Positions 13,951 to 22,880 of a stretch of DNA of 25,528 bases are shown piece after piece. The DNA lies in the IMG/VR virus record IMGVR_UViG_3300024520_000457, positions 1 to 25,528 of that record; one strand, 5' to 3'. How positions within the stretch are numbered: position 1 is the stretch's first letter; every line of letters starts with the position of its first letter. A program made the translations under genes and the position numbers. The DNA comes from a virus. Below the pieces are notes generated by a model. That model was not told where the DNA came from. It did not search any database and worked only from the letters and a program-made list of their open reading frames with translations.

Positions 13951-14400
13951 ATGGCAACAGTAGCTAAAACTGGTATTGGAGCGTACTTCCAGAGATGGAA
14001 TACAGATGTGGGGACAACCACAGGATTCTGGGAAACGCTTGCGGAGGTCACCCACATTGGATGGGGTGGTATTTCGCGAAATGTAGTAGAGACATTCAAA
14101 CTCAATAATGCAGATGATTATGTAAATAAACTGCAAGGGATTTTGAATGCTGGTTCCATCACATTGACTATCAATTATAGTCAAGCTGAATTCGTTAATT
14201 TAAAAGCGGATGCAGAGAACAGGGGAAACATTGAATATCAAATTGTATTCCCAGATGGAGAAGGATTAGAGTTTGCAGGCTTCGTTGTGGAGCTTCCAAT
14301 TGACTTTGGGTCTGATGATGTTATGGCAGGAGATGTTGTGATTGAAATAGATGGTAAGCCTGATTTTGTAACAACAGCAAATGTCACTACTCCAGCTTAA
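13951..14400 (+). CDS. Major tail tube protein
   Basis: The 149-residue protein has the profile of siphovirus tail tube proteins: a beta-rich chain with ETLAEVTHIGWGGISRNVVE, TFKLNNADDYVNKLQGILNA, GSITLTINYSQAEF, then NIEYQIVFPDGEGLEFAGFV (about 92-111), and PIDFGSDDVMAGDVVIEIDG near the end. The 'F-x-G-F-V ... P-x-x-x-G-x-x-D ... f-x-I-x-G' arrangement is typical of lambda-like tail tubes. The gene has a strong Shine-Dalgarno and is followed by a weak hairpin, fitting high expression. Position between terminator and tape measure chaperones agrees. Confidence 0.82.
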   Translation: MATVAKTGIGAYFQRWNTDVGTTTGFWETLAEVTHIGWGGISRNVVETFKLNNADDYVNKLQGILNAGSITLTINYSQAEFVNLKADAENRGNIEYQIVFPDGEGLEFAGFVVELPIDFGSDDVMAGDVVIEIDGKPDFVTTANVTTPA

Positions 14401-14454
14401 AATGAAAGTCAACTAATCATGTTGATATTTTTGAACCTTTAAATTATTAATCAA
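14401..14454 (+). terminator. A/T-rich hairpin and TAnnTTTG motif after the tail tube gene
   Basis: An inverted repeat, GTCAAC (14408-14413) and GTTGAT (14421-14426), with a 7-base loop (one G-T pair) is followed by five Ts (14428-14432). TATTTTTG (14426-14433) fits the -7 consensus TAnnTTTG, without a convincing -33 element. The same layout follows the capsid gene, suggesting partial attenuation after both abundant virion proteins. Confidence 0.4.
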
Positions 14455-14796
14455 ATGATAGAGTACATTAATTACAAAGGAAAGAGTCATCCAGTGAGAA
14501 TTTCTTACATAGCATTGAATGGATTTAAGAAAGAGACAGGTAAGTCTTTTGATCAGATTGGAGATGCAATGAAAAAAGGTGATGGGATGGATTTAGAAGT
14601 CTATGAGCCGTTATTATTTTACGGACTGAAAGCGGGACATGCTGCTGAGGAGATTGAGTTTACTTTTGAACGAGATCAGATGGAAGCTGTTTTGGATGAA
14701 TGCTTGTGGGAGTTTATTGCTATGATTCCCAAGTTTATGGAAGCTGCTGGATTGGGGGAGACGGGGAACCGGGCACAGAGAAGAAAGAAGAACTAG
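14455..14796 (+). CDS. Tail assembly chaperone, upstream frame (gpG-like)
   Basis: The 113-residue protein fits the first of the two overlapping tail assembly chaperones of siphoviruses: SYIALNGFKKETGKSFDQIG (17-36), then LEVYEPLLFYGLKAGHAAEE (47-66), FERDQMEAVLDECLWEF (71-87) and a basic Arg/Lys end (RAQRRKKN). These helical proteins coat the tape measure before tube polymerisation. The next frame overlaps it by 97 bases in the -1 frame and lacks its own ribosome site, as in lambda G/T, so a longer fusion product probably exists. No Shine-Dalgarno is seen before the start; the leader is A/T-rich. Confidence 0.8.
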   Translation: MIEYINYKGKSHPVRISYIALNGFKKETGKSFDQIGDAMKKGDGMDLEVYEPLLFYGLKAGHAAEEIEFTFERDQMEAVLDECLWEFIAMIPKFMEAAGLGETGNRAQRRKKN

Positions 14797-15230
14797 GTAA
14801 GAGCGTTGCCAGTGATTACGCTATTGCTTTGTCACGGTTCGGGATGTCGCTGCAAGCTTTTTTGTTGATAACACCAAAAGAGTTTTATGATGCATTAAAG
14901 GACAAAGGAGATTATGACAAATTGGAAGCAGAAACAATTCTTATACCGATCTGTGAAGCGATCAGATTGGATGCCTTTCATCAGGTCAATATTCAACTTC
15001 CAAGAGGTAAAAAATATAGAAGTGCTCGACAATTATTTACTTTCTATTGGGATAAGGTTAGGAATCCTAAGAAGCCTCAGACTAAAAAGGAGATGAAAAA
15101 GGTCATGAAATCTATTGCGGGAGCTGGAGAATCGAATGTAAAGAGTAAAATGGAATGGCCTGAGTGGCTGACTCGTAAGAAAAGGAAATTTAGAAAACCA
15201 AAAAAATTAAGAAGAGATGACAGGAGTTAA
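14700..15230 (+). CDS. Tail assembly chaperone, downstream frame (gpT-like), probable -1 frameshift product
   Basis: This frame lies at -1 relative to the gene before it. The first ATG (14700) lies deep inside that gene without a ribosome site, so the true product is likely a fusion made by -1 slippage near the end of the upstream gene. Candidate slip sites are G_GGG at 14763-14766 and A_AAG at 14784-14787, both before its TAG (14794-14796). The useful part from about 14787 to 15230 encodes roughly 147 residues (DYAIALSRFGMSLQAFLLIT, EAIRLDAFHQVNIQLPRGK, basic end), giving a fusion of about 258 residues. The stop overlaps the tape measure start by 14 bases. Confidence 0.7.
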   Translation: MLVGVYCYDSQVYGSCWIGGDGEPGTEKKEELGKSVASDYAIALSRFGMSLQAFLLITPKEFYDALKDKGDYDKLEAETILIPICEAIRLDAFHQVNIQLPRGKKYRSARQLFTFYWDKVRNPKKPQTKKEMKKVMKSIAGAGESNVKSKMEWPEWLTRKKRKFRKPKKLRRDDRS

Positions 15231-17463
15231 AAACATAGGACATCTTGAAGCAACGTTAGGACTCAATGATGCTTTATTCACGGCAGGGTTAAGTAAAGCA
15301 AGAGCATCCATGATGGCTGCTGGAACTTCTATGAAGCGGGTAGGACGTTCGATGACTACCACAGTCTCATTGCCCTTGGTACTTATAGGAGGAGCAGCTG
15401 TAAAGATGGCAGCGAGTTTTGAAAAGTCCATGAGTAAGATTGAAGGACAGGTTGGAATAGCTGCTGATAAAGTCCAAGCAATGAAAAAGGATGTGCTAGC
15501 CTTAGCAGGTCCTACAGCTCGTTCTCCGCAAGAATTAGCGGATGCCTTATTCTTTGTTACATCTGCTGGATTGAGAGGAGCAGACGCGATGGAAGTGCTG
15601 CGAAAATCAGCAAGAGGAGCTGCTGCAGGATTTGGAGAAACTAAAGTGGTGGCTGATCTGGTCACGAGTGCTACAAATGCTTATGGGATTTCTAATCTAA
15701 GTGCTGCACAGGCGATGGATACTTTAGCGGCGGCTGTGCGAGAGGGTAAGAGTGAAGCACTTGATATTGCAGATTCAATGGGACAGGTATTACCTATTGC
15801 TAGTAATCTTGGAGTATCATTCAATGAAGTAGGAGCTTCAATCGCCTCCATGTCCAGAACGGGAACAGTTGCTAAGACAGCTGTGATTCAATTAAGACAA
15901 ATATTGTTTAGCATATTAAAACCTTCCCAGATGTCAGAAGATGCTTTCAAAGCAATGGATACAAGCTCTGCAAAGCTTCGGGATGTCTTGCGGGGAGAGA
16001 ATGGTTTATTAAATGTCTTATCTTTTTTGAAAGATGAGCTGAATGCAGATGACCAAGCAATGGCAAAAGCTTTCCCAAATGTCCGCGCACTATCTGGAGC
16101 GCTAGACATAATGGGGGCAAATGCTGAAGAGAATATTGGGATATTTAAAAGGATGCGTGATAATACAGGAGATGCGGACGCTGCATTTGATGCTGCTGCT
16201 AAGACTCTTGATCATAAATTCAATGCAGCGATGGCTGAGTTTAAAACCGCTATGATTGAGATTGGTACTTTATTGATTCCGTTTGTCACTAATCTGGTGA
16301 GTGGATTCAAAGAAGTGGTGATGTGGTTTAAAGGATTATCAACATGGGTTAAGAAAACGATTCTTGTCTTTAGTGGATTCCTTGCAATAGCTGGTCCAGT
16401 CTTGATAGTGCTAGGATCAATGGCTACTCTGATAGCTGCAATTAGTTGGCCTGTATTAGCTGTGGTGGCTGCTATTGCTACTCTTGGAACTGCGATTGTC
16501 TGGGTGGCTGATAATTGGAAAGCAATCACGGAGAGGTTAAGTGATTGGGGGTGGTGGAGAAATATGCTAATTAGCATGGTCCAATTTTTAATAAAGTGGA
16601 ATCCAGTTTCATTATTGATTGAGGGATACAATGCTCTTGCAAGTGTAATCCCTGCGATCAATGAAATCGTTAATCCATTCGAAGCTATGTCTGGAGCACT
16701 TGGATTATTGAAGAATGAGACTAAGGAGTTTAAGCATGAGTTTACTTCTTTGGGACAAGCTATAACAAATACATTGAGTTCTATCTCTGGTGTGCTGCCA
16801 ACTGCTGGAGCAGGACCAGAACCATCTGAAGGGAGAAAAGGAGTTCAAAGAGATTTGATTCCTGTTCCAAAAATAGATACAATTGCAGATATAATGGATA
16901 GGGTTGCTGCTAAAATAAAAGAAGTTCGAGAGGAGACAGCTAAGATGGGGAAAGAAGTAATCAATATGAGCAGTATTATTACAGGGGCATTGATCGGAGC
17001 ATTCACTATGTTTGGGAATACAATCTCTGACATCCTAACTGGAGATGCAGGTGCCCAGCAATTCTTTACAGGGATTATAATGGTGGTTGCTGATTTCTTA
17101 ACAGCTCTGGGACAAGCCATGATAGCAGCCGGAGTTGCTTCAATAGCTTTCAAGGATTTATTCGTAAGTGGTATTGGAGCTGTCATAGCAGGAGGGGCAT
17201 TGATTGCTACGGCCGCTGTTGTTAGAGGATTATTACAAAACGCCTCTTCTGGAATGCAGGGAATGCGGTCAGGAGGATTTGTGACTGAAGGAGGAATGTT
17301 CCAATTACATAAGGATGAGAAAGTAGCATTGCCTGCTGGATCTGCTGTGATGTCTCAGAGAGCAAGCAGAATGGGAAATGGAGGAGGAGAGATTACAACA
17401 AGCATAGGAATGAGGAAATTGATTATTGAGTTGAATAGAGAACAACAAAGATTGGGAAGGTAA
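15217..17463 (+). CDS. Tail tape measure protein, TP901 type
   Basis: The 748-residue protein matches TP901-1-like tape measures: an N-terminal part beginning LEATLGLNDALFTAGLSKAR (10-29), VSLPLVLIGGAAVKMAASFE, then ALAGPTARSPQELADALFFV and TSAGLRGADAMEVLRKSARG (the PhageMin_Tail domain, about 80-340), a hydrophobic stretch near 380-433 (VLIVLGSMATLIAAISWPVL) and another near 617-672. Such hydrophobic segments may insert in the membrane during DNA entry. At about 0.15 nm per residue, tail length would be near 110 nm (inference). The C-terminus is helical and basic (MRKLIIELNREQQRLGR). ATG 15217 overlaps the chaperone gene by 14 bases. Confidence 0.9.
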   Translation: MTGVKNIGHLEATLGLNDALFTAGLSKARASMMAAGTSMKRVGRSMTTTVSLPLVLIGGAAVKMAASFEKSMSKIEGQVGIAADKVQAMKKDVLALAGPTARSPQELADALFFVTSAGLRGADAMEVLRKSARGAAAGFGETKVVADLVTSATNAYGISNLSAAQAMDTLAAAVREGKSEALDIADSMGQVLPIASNLGVSFNEVGASIASMSRTGTVAKTAVIQLRQILFSILKPSQMSEDAFKAMDTSSAKLRDVLRGENGLLNVLSFLKDELNADDQAMAKAFPNVRALSGALDIMGANAEENIGIFKRMRDNTGDADAAFDAAAKTLDHKFNAAMAEFKTAMIEIGTLLIPFVTNLVSGFKEVVMWFKGLSTWVKKTILVFSGFLAIAGPVLIVLGSMATLIAAISWPVLAVVAAIATLGTAIVWVADNWKAITERLSDWGWWRNMLISMVQFLIKWNPVSLLIEGYNALASVIPAINEIVNPFEAMSGALGLLKNETKEFKHEFTSLGQAITNTLSSISGVLPTAGAGPEPSEGRKGVQRDLIPVPKIDTIADIMDRVAAKIKEVREETAKMGKEVINMSSIITGALIGAFTMFGNTISDILTGDAGAQQFFTGIIMVVADFLTALGQAMIAAGVASIAFKDLFVSGIGAVIAGGALIATAAVVRGLLQNASSGMQGMRSGGFVTEGGMFQLHKDEKVALPAGSAVMSQRASRMGNGGGEITTSIGMRKLIIELNREQQRLGR

Positions 17464-17467
17464 GCAT

Positions 17468-20400
17468 ATGGCACTAGGTGTAAAATATCGTATGGAATGG
17501 TCTGATACTTTAGGAGGCTCAGAAGCTTTTAAAGTTGATATTGAGATTGAAGGATATGCTTCAGATGTCATTGATTTAGGACATACTGAAGACGCATTTA
17601 CTTTATCCTATGAAGAGGCCCCAGTGGTTCAAGGGAGTGAAGCAGTTATATCTTTCCATGTTGATAATGATACAGATCGAACTAATTATGACGCGGATTT
17701 TTATGATGCGGATTATAAGGATGCCAAAGTCAAATATTATGTAGACGGGACATTGAAATGGGTAGGGTGGATGAAGCCGGAAAATACTACCCGGGAATAT
17801 GATGGTCCAGTTACATTGTATCAGTTATCCGCCACGGATGGATTGAATGATTTGAAGGATATTGAGTACACAGGATTTTCAGGAATTGGAAGGGAACCAC
17901 TTTTGCAGATCATAAAGAATGCAATTAATTTTAATGGTATTGATGATTTGGATTTCTTTACGCAGTGCAATATCCATGAGGTCACTATGTTGGATACGGA
18001 GGATGTATTTGAAGAAGCTAATGCAGATAATGATTTATTCTATTCTGTTGAAGATGGGGAAAGTAAGCCAGATAAATGCTATACAGTTTTGGAGAAAGCT
18101 GTTAAATCTTTGTATTGTACATTGGCAATGGTGGATGGGTATTGGCAGCTTTCAAATGGACAGGAATATAATTCGGAAAGGACTCTTTTTAATTATGGAA
18201 ACTTAGCAGCTTCATCCAGCAATATATCATATGATAGAAGAGTTGATATAAGTGCTTACAGCAGACCAGCGAGTTCTGCATTTGAGCTTTCCAGACGTCC
18301 ACCAATTAAGAAGCTGAGAACTACATTTTTGAATAAGAATCTTGGTGATAATGAAATAGGAACTAATCCTGATTTTGAGACAGGGCACGCTGATCCTCCT
18401 ACAGGATGGACGAATAGTGGTTGGGATGCTTTTACCACATTTACTTTGGGGGATGGAAATCAGGTTGGAAGCTGCCTTGAATCAAATCCTAATGCAGATG
18501 CAAAATATATTCAAGCTTCTTCTTTTGCTCTGGCAAGTCTTGATACGGACAATGATACTTTGGAAATTAGTTTTAGAATTAAATTAAAGCAAATAGCATG
18601 GAGTGCTGGTGATCAGTTTCCTGCAATACGATCTGCTTTAGTGTATGATCCGGGTGGTGGGTTTGAATCTGAGAATAAAGCATGGACTCAGCACCTTACT
18701 GAAATAGATGGAGAGTTCACAACCATGAAGCATACTTTTACTTTGCCTCTTGGTGATGGGACTTATGCAATTCGTTTATATGTGGAACCAGTTGCCAGTA
18801 ATCCAACATCAACATTGCAGTATTATTTTGATGATCTGGTGGTGGTGTTAGCTCAGCCCACTAATATTTCTATGGATTCTTTGCATGTGGCCACGGCTGC
18901 TGTTTCCGCTTATGAAGAAGTGGAGGAGACTTTACATATATTGGATGGTTTAGAAACAAATGATATTGGAACTATTACTATTGGAGGAGCTTTAACTTTA
19001 TCCACTAGTTGGTCCAGATATGGAACATCCGCGGAGGGTCTTTCATTAATCAATTTGTACTCCCAGCAATATTTGAATGATCGGCAAACCAATCATGATT
19101 TGTTGACTGTTGAATTATATGATCAGGACGAAGCAATACATTATAATTCAATTCTTCAGTTAGGAGGAAAGACTTATAAGTGGCTTGAGATGTCTAAGAA
19201 TTCCAAGTCCAAATTGATTAGTGGAACATTAGCTCAGGTAGATAATTCGGATACCACATTTACGCTAGCTTCTCAGACTTTGACAAGCTCGGAAGGAGCT
19301 TCCACATCAGCCGAAGGAGCTCCTAGTGAAACCTGGTTATCTACTTTGGAAATTGTTACTCTGTTTTCAATTGCTGTAGATGGATTTGCTAGTACTACTA
19401 ATCCAATAATGATTGGAGAATCTGAAGCTCCAGATTCATTACTTCATGTCAAGGACAATACTGATGATGCGGTAATTCATATTGAATCCTCTGCGGTCAA
19501 TTCTGCTGTGGCTTTAATTTTGGAAAATGATGCAAGGCGCTGGGATGTATGGGTTGATACGGATGAGTCTTTTAAGATTAGTGATGTCACTGGAAGCACC
19601 GAACCATTTGTTATTGAAACAGGAACCACTACTAATACTTTACATCTGAATGCTACTGGGGTGGGAATAGAAGTAGATCCTAGTTATCCACTTGATGTGT
19701 CTGGTATTATAAGAACTTCAACAAGTATTTATGCGAATAATGTAGTGGCTGCTGGGACTGGATATACTTCAGGAGAATGGAAGACCGCTTGGGATGATGT
19801 AATACTTTCAGGGAGTTATTCTTCGCCTAGTTTAACATTAACACAAAGGGATGCTGGAACGGTAGTTATTGATCTTTCAGGTATAGATGAGACTTTGCAG
19901 GAGGTGACTGATAATTCATTTACTGCCGATGGATTTGTAAGTACGTCAAGATCAATGACAATAGGAGCCAATTCAGCCCCTAGTCAAGAGCTTCATGTTA
20001 TAGGTACAGATAGTATAATACTCATAGAATCAACCGGTAGTACGGCTTCGAGAGTATATTTTGACAATACTGGAATGGTTGGGGCGGGGTATGCTCAAAT
20101 ATGGTCGCAGAACAACGATCTGGTTTTTAATGCTGGTAATACTGAGATCATGAGGTTGAGGAGTAGTCTTGATGTTTTAATTTCAGGAATAGTTGATCAA
20201 AAATTAGTCATAGAGGAAACCAGCACAGGCGCAAATTATATGCAATGGAGAGCCAACTTAGCAGCCAGGGGGTACATAGGTAATGATAGCTCGGTGGGAG
20301 GTGTTTTATTCACAGGATCTGCTGCGTATGATATGAGTATTCGTTCAGAGGCTGACTTGCATCTTGGTGGTGGGGGAAATAATCTTCAAATGACTTTAGA

Positions 20401-21880
20401 TGGATCAGGAGTAGGCATAGGAACAACCAGTCCATTAAAACTACTTCATATTAATACAACTGGAGTGACTAATGCTGTTTTTGGCATAGGACAAACTGGA
20501 ACAGGACAAGCGACAATATTAATGGATGCTTCAAATGGAGATTTTGCAGGGACAGATTATTTGAAGTTTTGGCAGTCGAATGATTTGGTGGGTCATATTG
20601 ATATGGTAGGGGCGCATGATTTTATTTTACAAGAGTCAGGTGGAAATGTAGGAATAGGTATTATACCAATAGTTAAATTTCAAGTGAATGTTGCAACTGA
20701 TGAAAATGTAACAATATTGACAAGGAATAGTAAGCCTGAATTATTATTTATGAATGACGCAGGATCAGCGTCAGTTGAAGCTAGGATTTTTGCAAATGGT
20801 ATTCATTTCACGAGTTCATCATTAGATGCTAGTTCTGATATGTATTTGAGTGGTGCTGGTTTGTTAGGAATAGGAACAACTAGCCCAACATCATCGGCAG
20901 GATTTACTCCTTTATTACACTTAAAGCACGCAACGAATCCAGCAATTATTTTAGAAGATTCAAGTACATCGCAACAAAATGACATAGGAACAGGAGGGGC
21001 AGGATTACTTATTTCATCAGGAGGACACGCAACCGCCTCAAATAATACGATAGCTTTTAGGACTTCAAATGTTAATAGTAATTTCAGTTCTACAACTAGA
21101 TTGTTTATTAAAGCTGATGGCAACGTAGGAATAGGAACAACTAGTCCGACACAAGCAAAATTGGTTGTAAAAGATTCCGCATATAGTGTGATAGGGATTC
21201 AGACAAGTGGTTCAGGAGCAAGTACAGGAGGAGCGATAAATTTTTTAGATTCGGCAGGCAGTGCAGACGGTCAGATATTATATGATGATACTGGTTGGAT
21301 GCGATTTCAGACTCTTTCGACAACTGCCATGACTATTGATGCTAGTCAAAGAGTAGGAATAGGAGAAACTAGTCCCGGTGCAAAACTTGAAGTAAATCAA
21401 ACGGGAACGGGATTGATTTTTATGTGTACTGATAGTGGGGTGGATAGACTTCAATTAACAGAAGCAGGTCAGCTTGAGGTGGATGCAGATATCATTGCCT
21501 ACAAAGCAACATTTTCATCTGATCCAAAACTAAAAAAGAATAAAAGGAAATTTGACCCTTGGTCAATATTGAATGAAATTAATGGGTATAATTTTGAGTG
21601 GATACATAACAATGAAACAGGTACAGGATTTATGGCGAATGAGGTCGAAAGAGTTATGCCTTGGTCGGTTTCAGTTAAAGATGCCTTTGCTGAAAAATAT
21701 GGAGTACGGGATTACCTAGCTTTAGATTATACTAGTTTAATTCCTGTGATTGCAGAAGGATTAAAACAAGATCATAGAGTATTGATTAACCATGAAACCA
21801 GACTCGAAAAACTAGAGAAAGCTGAGTTGATTGAAAGAGTAAAAGAGTTGGAATATAAATTAGAACAATTAGCAGCATGA
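17468..21880 (+). CDS. Tail hub/fibre protein with an S74 self-cleaving chaperone
   Basis: The 1470-residue protein has several parts. Residues 1 to about 290 resemble Bacteroidota phage tail hub/baseplate proteins (VVQGSEAVISFHVDND, KWVGWMKPENTTREYDGPVT, LYQLSATDGLNDLKD). About 300-455 is a CBM4/9-like beta-sandwich (NPDFETGHADPPTGWTNSGW). About 640-1320 is a fibre with recurring '(V/L)GIG-T-T-S-P' motifs starting near residues 982, 1133, 1220 and 1296, a GIG-only degenerate repeat at 1061, and weaker relatives at 732. The C-terminus (1351-1470) is a peptidase S74 domain: SDPKLK gives Ser1351 and Lys1356 as the dyad, then GTGFMANEVERVMP and a coiled coil (LEKLEKAELIERVKELEYKL). It would trimerise and cut before Ser1351. 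Fusing hub and fibre in one chain is unusual. Confidence 0.82.
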   Translation: MALGVKYRMEWSDTLGGSEAFKVDIEIEGYASDVIDLGHTEDAFTLSYEEAPVVQGSEAVISFHVDNDTDRTNYDADFYDADYKDAKVKYYVDGTLKWVGWMKPENTTREYDGPVTLYQLSATDGLNDLKDIEYTGFSGIGREPLLQIIKNAINFNGIDDLDFFTQCNIHEVTMLDTEDVFEEANADNDLFYSVEDGESKPDKCYTVLEKAVKSLYCTLAMVDGYWQLSNGQEYNSERTLFNYGNLAASSSNISYDRRVDISAYSRPASSAFELSRRPPIKKLRTTFLNKNLGDNEIGTNPDFETGHADPPTGWTNSGWDAFTTFTLGDGNQVGSCLESNPNADAKYIQASSFALASLDTDNDTLEISFRIKLKQIAWSAGDQFPAIRSALVYDPGGGFESENKAWTQHLTEIDGEFTTMKHTFTLPLGDGTYAIRLYVEPVASNPTSTLQYYFDDLVVVLAQPTNISMDSLHVATAAVSAYEEVEETLHILDGLETNDIGTITIGGALTLSTSWSRYGTSAEGLSLINLYSQQYLNDRQTNHDLLTVELYDQDEAIHYNSILQLGGKTYKWLEMSKNSKSKLISGTLAQVDNSDTTFTLASQTLTSSEGASTSAEGAPSETWLSTLEIVTLFSIAVDGFASTTNPIMIGESEAPDSLLHVKDNTDDAVIHIESSAVNSAVALILENDARRWDVWVDTDESFKISDVTGSTEPFVIETGTTTNTLHLNATGVGIEVDPSYPLDVSGIIRTSTSIYANNVVAAGTGYTSGEWKTAWDDVILSGSYSSPSLTLTQRDAGTVVIDLSGIDETLQEVTDNSFTADGFVSTSRSMTIGANSAPSQELHVIGTDSIILIESTGSTASRVYFDNTGMVGAGYAQIWSQNNDLVFNAGNTEIMRLRSSLDVLISGIVDQKLVIEETSTGANYMQWRANLAARGYIGNDSSVGGVLFTGSAAYDMSIRSEADLHLGGGGNNLQMTLDGSGVGIGTTSPLKLLHINTTGVTNAVFGIGQTGTGQATILMDASNGDFAGTDYLKFWQSNDLVGHIDMVGAHDFILQESGGNVGIGIIPIVKFQVNVATDENVTILTRNSKPELLFMNDAGSASVEARIFANGIHFTSSSLDASSDMYLSGAGLLGIGTTSPTSSAGFTPLLHLKHATNPAIILEDSSTSQQNDIGTGGAGLLISSGGHATASNNTIAFRTSNVNSNFSSTTRLFIKADGNVGIGTTSPTQAKLVVKDSAYSVIGIQTSGSGASTGGAINFLDSAGSADGQILYDDTGWMRFQTLSTTAMTIDASQRVGIGETSPGAKLEVNQTGTGLIFMCTDSGVDRLQLTEAGQLEVDADIIAYKATFSSDPKLKKNKRKFDPWSILNEINGYNFEWIHNNETGTGFMANEVERVMPWSVSVKDAFAEKYGVRDYLALDYTSLIPVIAEGLKQDHRVLINHETRLEKLEKAELIERVKELEYKLEQLAA

Positions 21881-22845
21881 GTTACGACAAATACACATCA
21901 CCCCCATTGACAGATTTAAGTATGGCTGAGTTGGCTAAGTATGGTAATCAAGCTCCGACCGATATTAGCTTATTACAATCTGGGAAAAATTTGACAGCAG
22001 TTGATCCTGCGACTGATGTTAGTTTAGGAACATTGCGGTATAATGATAGACCGATTGCGGCAGGTCCAAACGGTAAGAATGCAGCTACTTATGGAGCGAG
22101 TTTTGGGCATACTTTGGTTTTGCAATCAAGAGGCGCCGGAGGAAGTGGTTTATTTTGGGGAGAGCCCGCTGGTGCTGGAGAGCTTTCTGGAATAATGCAT
22201 ATAGTTGGAGTGGATGATTATGCGCCAAGATATAAATGGCATTATGATAGTAATGTAGGGACGGGGGGAGCGAAAGTAAAGCAACTCCAAATCCAAGGAT
22301 TCGATGCTGTGAATGATTTCAAAGACATCACAACAGGACATAGTGGCAGCAGCAGTATTCAACAGCATCTTGAAAGCACAGAAGGAATTGTAAAGGATGG
22401 GAGTTTTGGAAGTACAGCATTGAAATATACTTATGAATCAGGAGGCAACCCAGAAGGTTTTGGAAACATTGCCGGGGCGGAGTTATGGTCTGCGGATGGT
22501 GGTCCATATGCCACATTGAATATAAACATAACTGATTTTGGAGGAGTGAGGACAGACGTTGAAGTTTATTATATATTAGGATGGACAACAAATAGAGGAG
22601 ACAATATAGTCGCTGGATATGAAAGTATTGTTAGTGATCAAATTGTTGCGGGAAATTTTACGGCAACTGTCCTTGGGAATCATGCAATTTCGTTTAGTGG
22701 ATTCACACTTGATGACAGAAAAATATTATCAGAAGGCGCTTGGCTAGAGGATATTATAGACCCTGTACATGGGACAGTTGGAGGAAGAGTTGTAAACCAT
22801 CAAGCATTGAGCTTTGTGGCTCAGGTGTCTTTACATGTTAGTTGA
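21877..22845 (+). CDS. Putative tail fibre or virion surface protein, 322 aa
   Basis: I cannot place this 322-residue protein in a family. It is beta-rich, with low charge and many Gly, Ser, Asn and Ala residues (GHTLVLQSRGAGGSGLFWGE, TGHSGSSSIQQHLES, GGVRTDVEVYYILGWT), no signal or membrane segment. It begins MSYDKYTSPPLTDLS, a polar, possibly attachment-like segment. It overlaps the hub/fibre gene by 4 bases, so it is co-translated with it. A fibre accessory protein or a receptor-binding tip are the likely roles, from position and composition. Confidence 0.65.
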   Translation: MSYDKYTSPPLTDLSMAELAKYGNQAPTDISLLQSGKNLTAVDPATDVSLGTLRYNDRPIAAGPNGKNAATYGASFGHTLVLQSRGAGGSGLFWGEPAGAGELSGIMHIVGVDDYAPRYKWHYDSNVGTGGAKVKQLQIQGFDAVNDFKDITTGHSGSSSIQQHLESTEGIVKDGSFGSTALKYTYESGGNPEGFGNIAGAELWSADGGPYATLNINITDFGGVRTDVEVYYILGWTTNRGDNIVAGYESIVSDQIVAGNFTATVLGNHAISFSGFTLDDRKILSEGAWLEDIIDPVHGTVGGRVVNHQALSFVAQVSLHVS

Positions 22846-22880
22846 AATAAATTTTGAACATTTTAAATAAATAATGAATT

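Noticed and set aside
13816-14184. 122-codon open frame on the minus strand
   Set aside because: It spans the terminator/tail tube junction in antisense, including the intergenic ribosome site, and has no recognisable domain.
15207-15665. 152-codon open frame on the minus strand
   Set aside because: It lies wholly opposite the tape measure gene, has a low-complexity Ala/Ser/Pro composition and no ribosome site; it mirrors the Ala/Gly-rich tape measure codons.
16212-16661. 149-codon open frame on the minus strand
   Set aside because: Opposite the hydrophobic part of the tape measure protein; no start signal and no motif. The same holds for other minus-strand frames in this window.
17919-18206. 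95-codon + strand frame inside the hub gene
   Set aside because: An out-of-frame shadow of the long hub/fibre gene, Met/Ile/Leu/Trp-rich, with no start signal.
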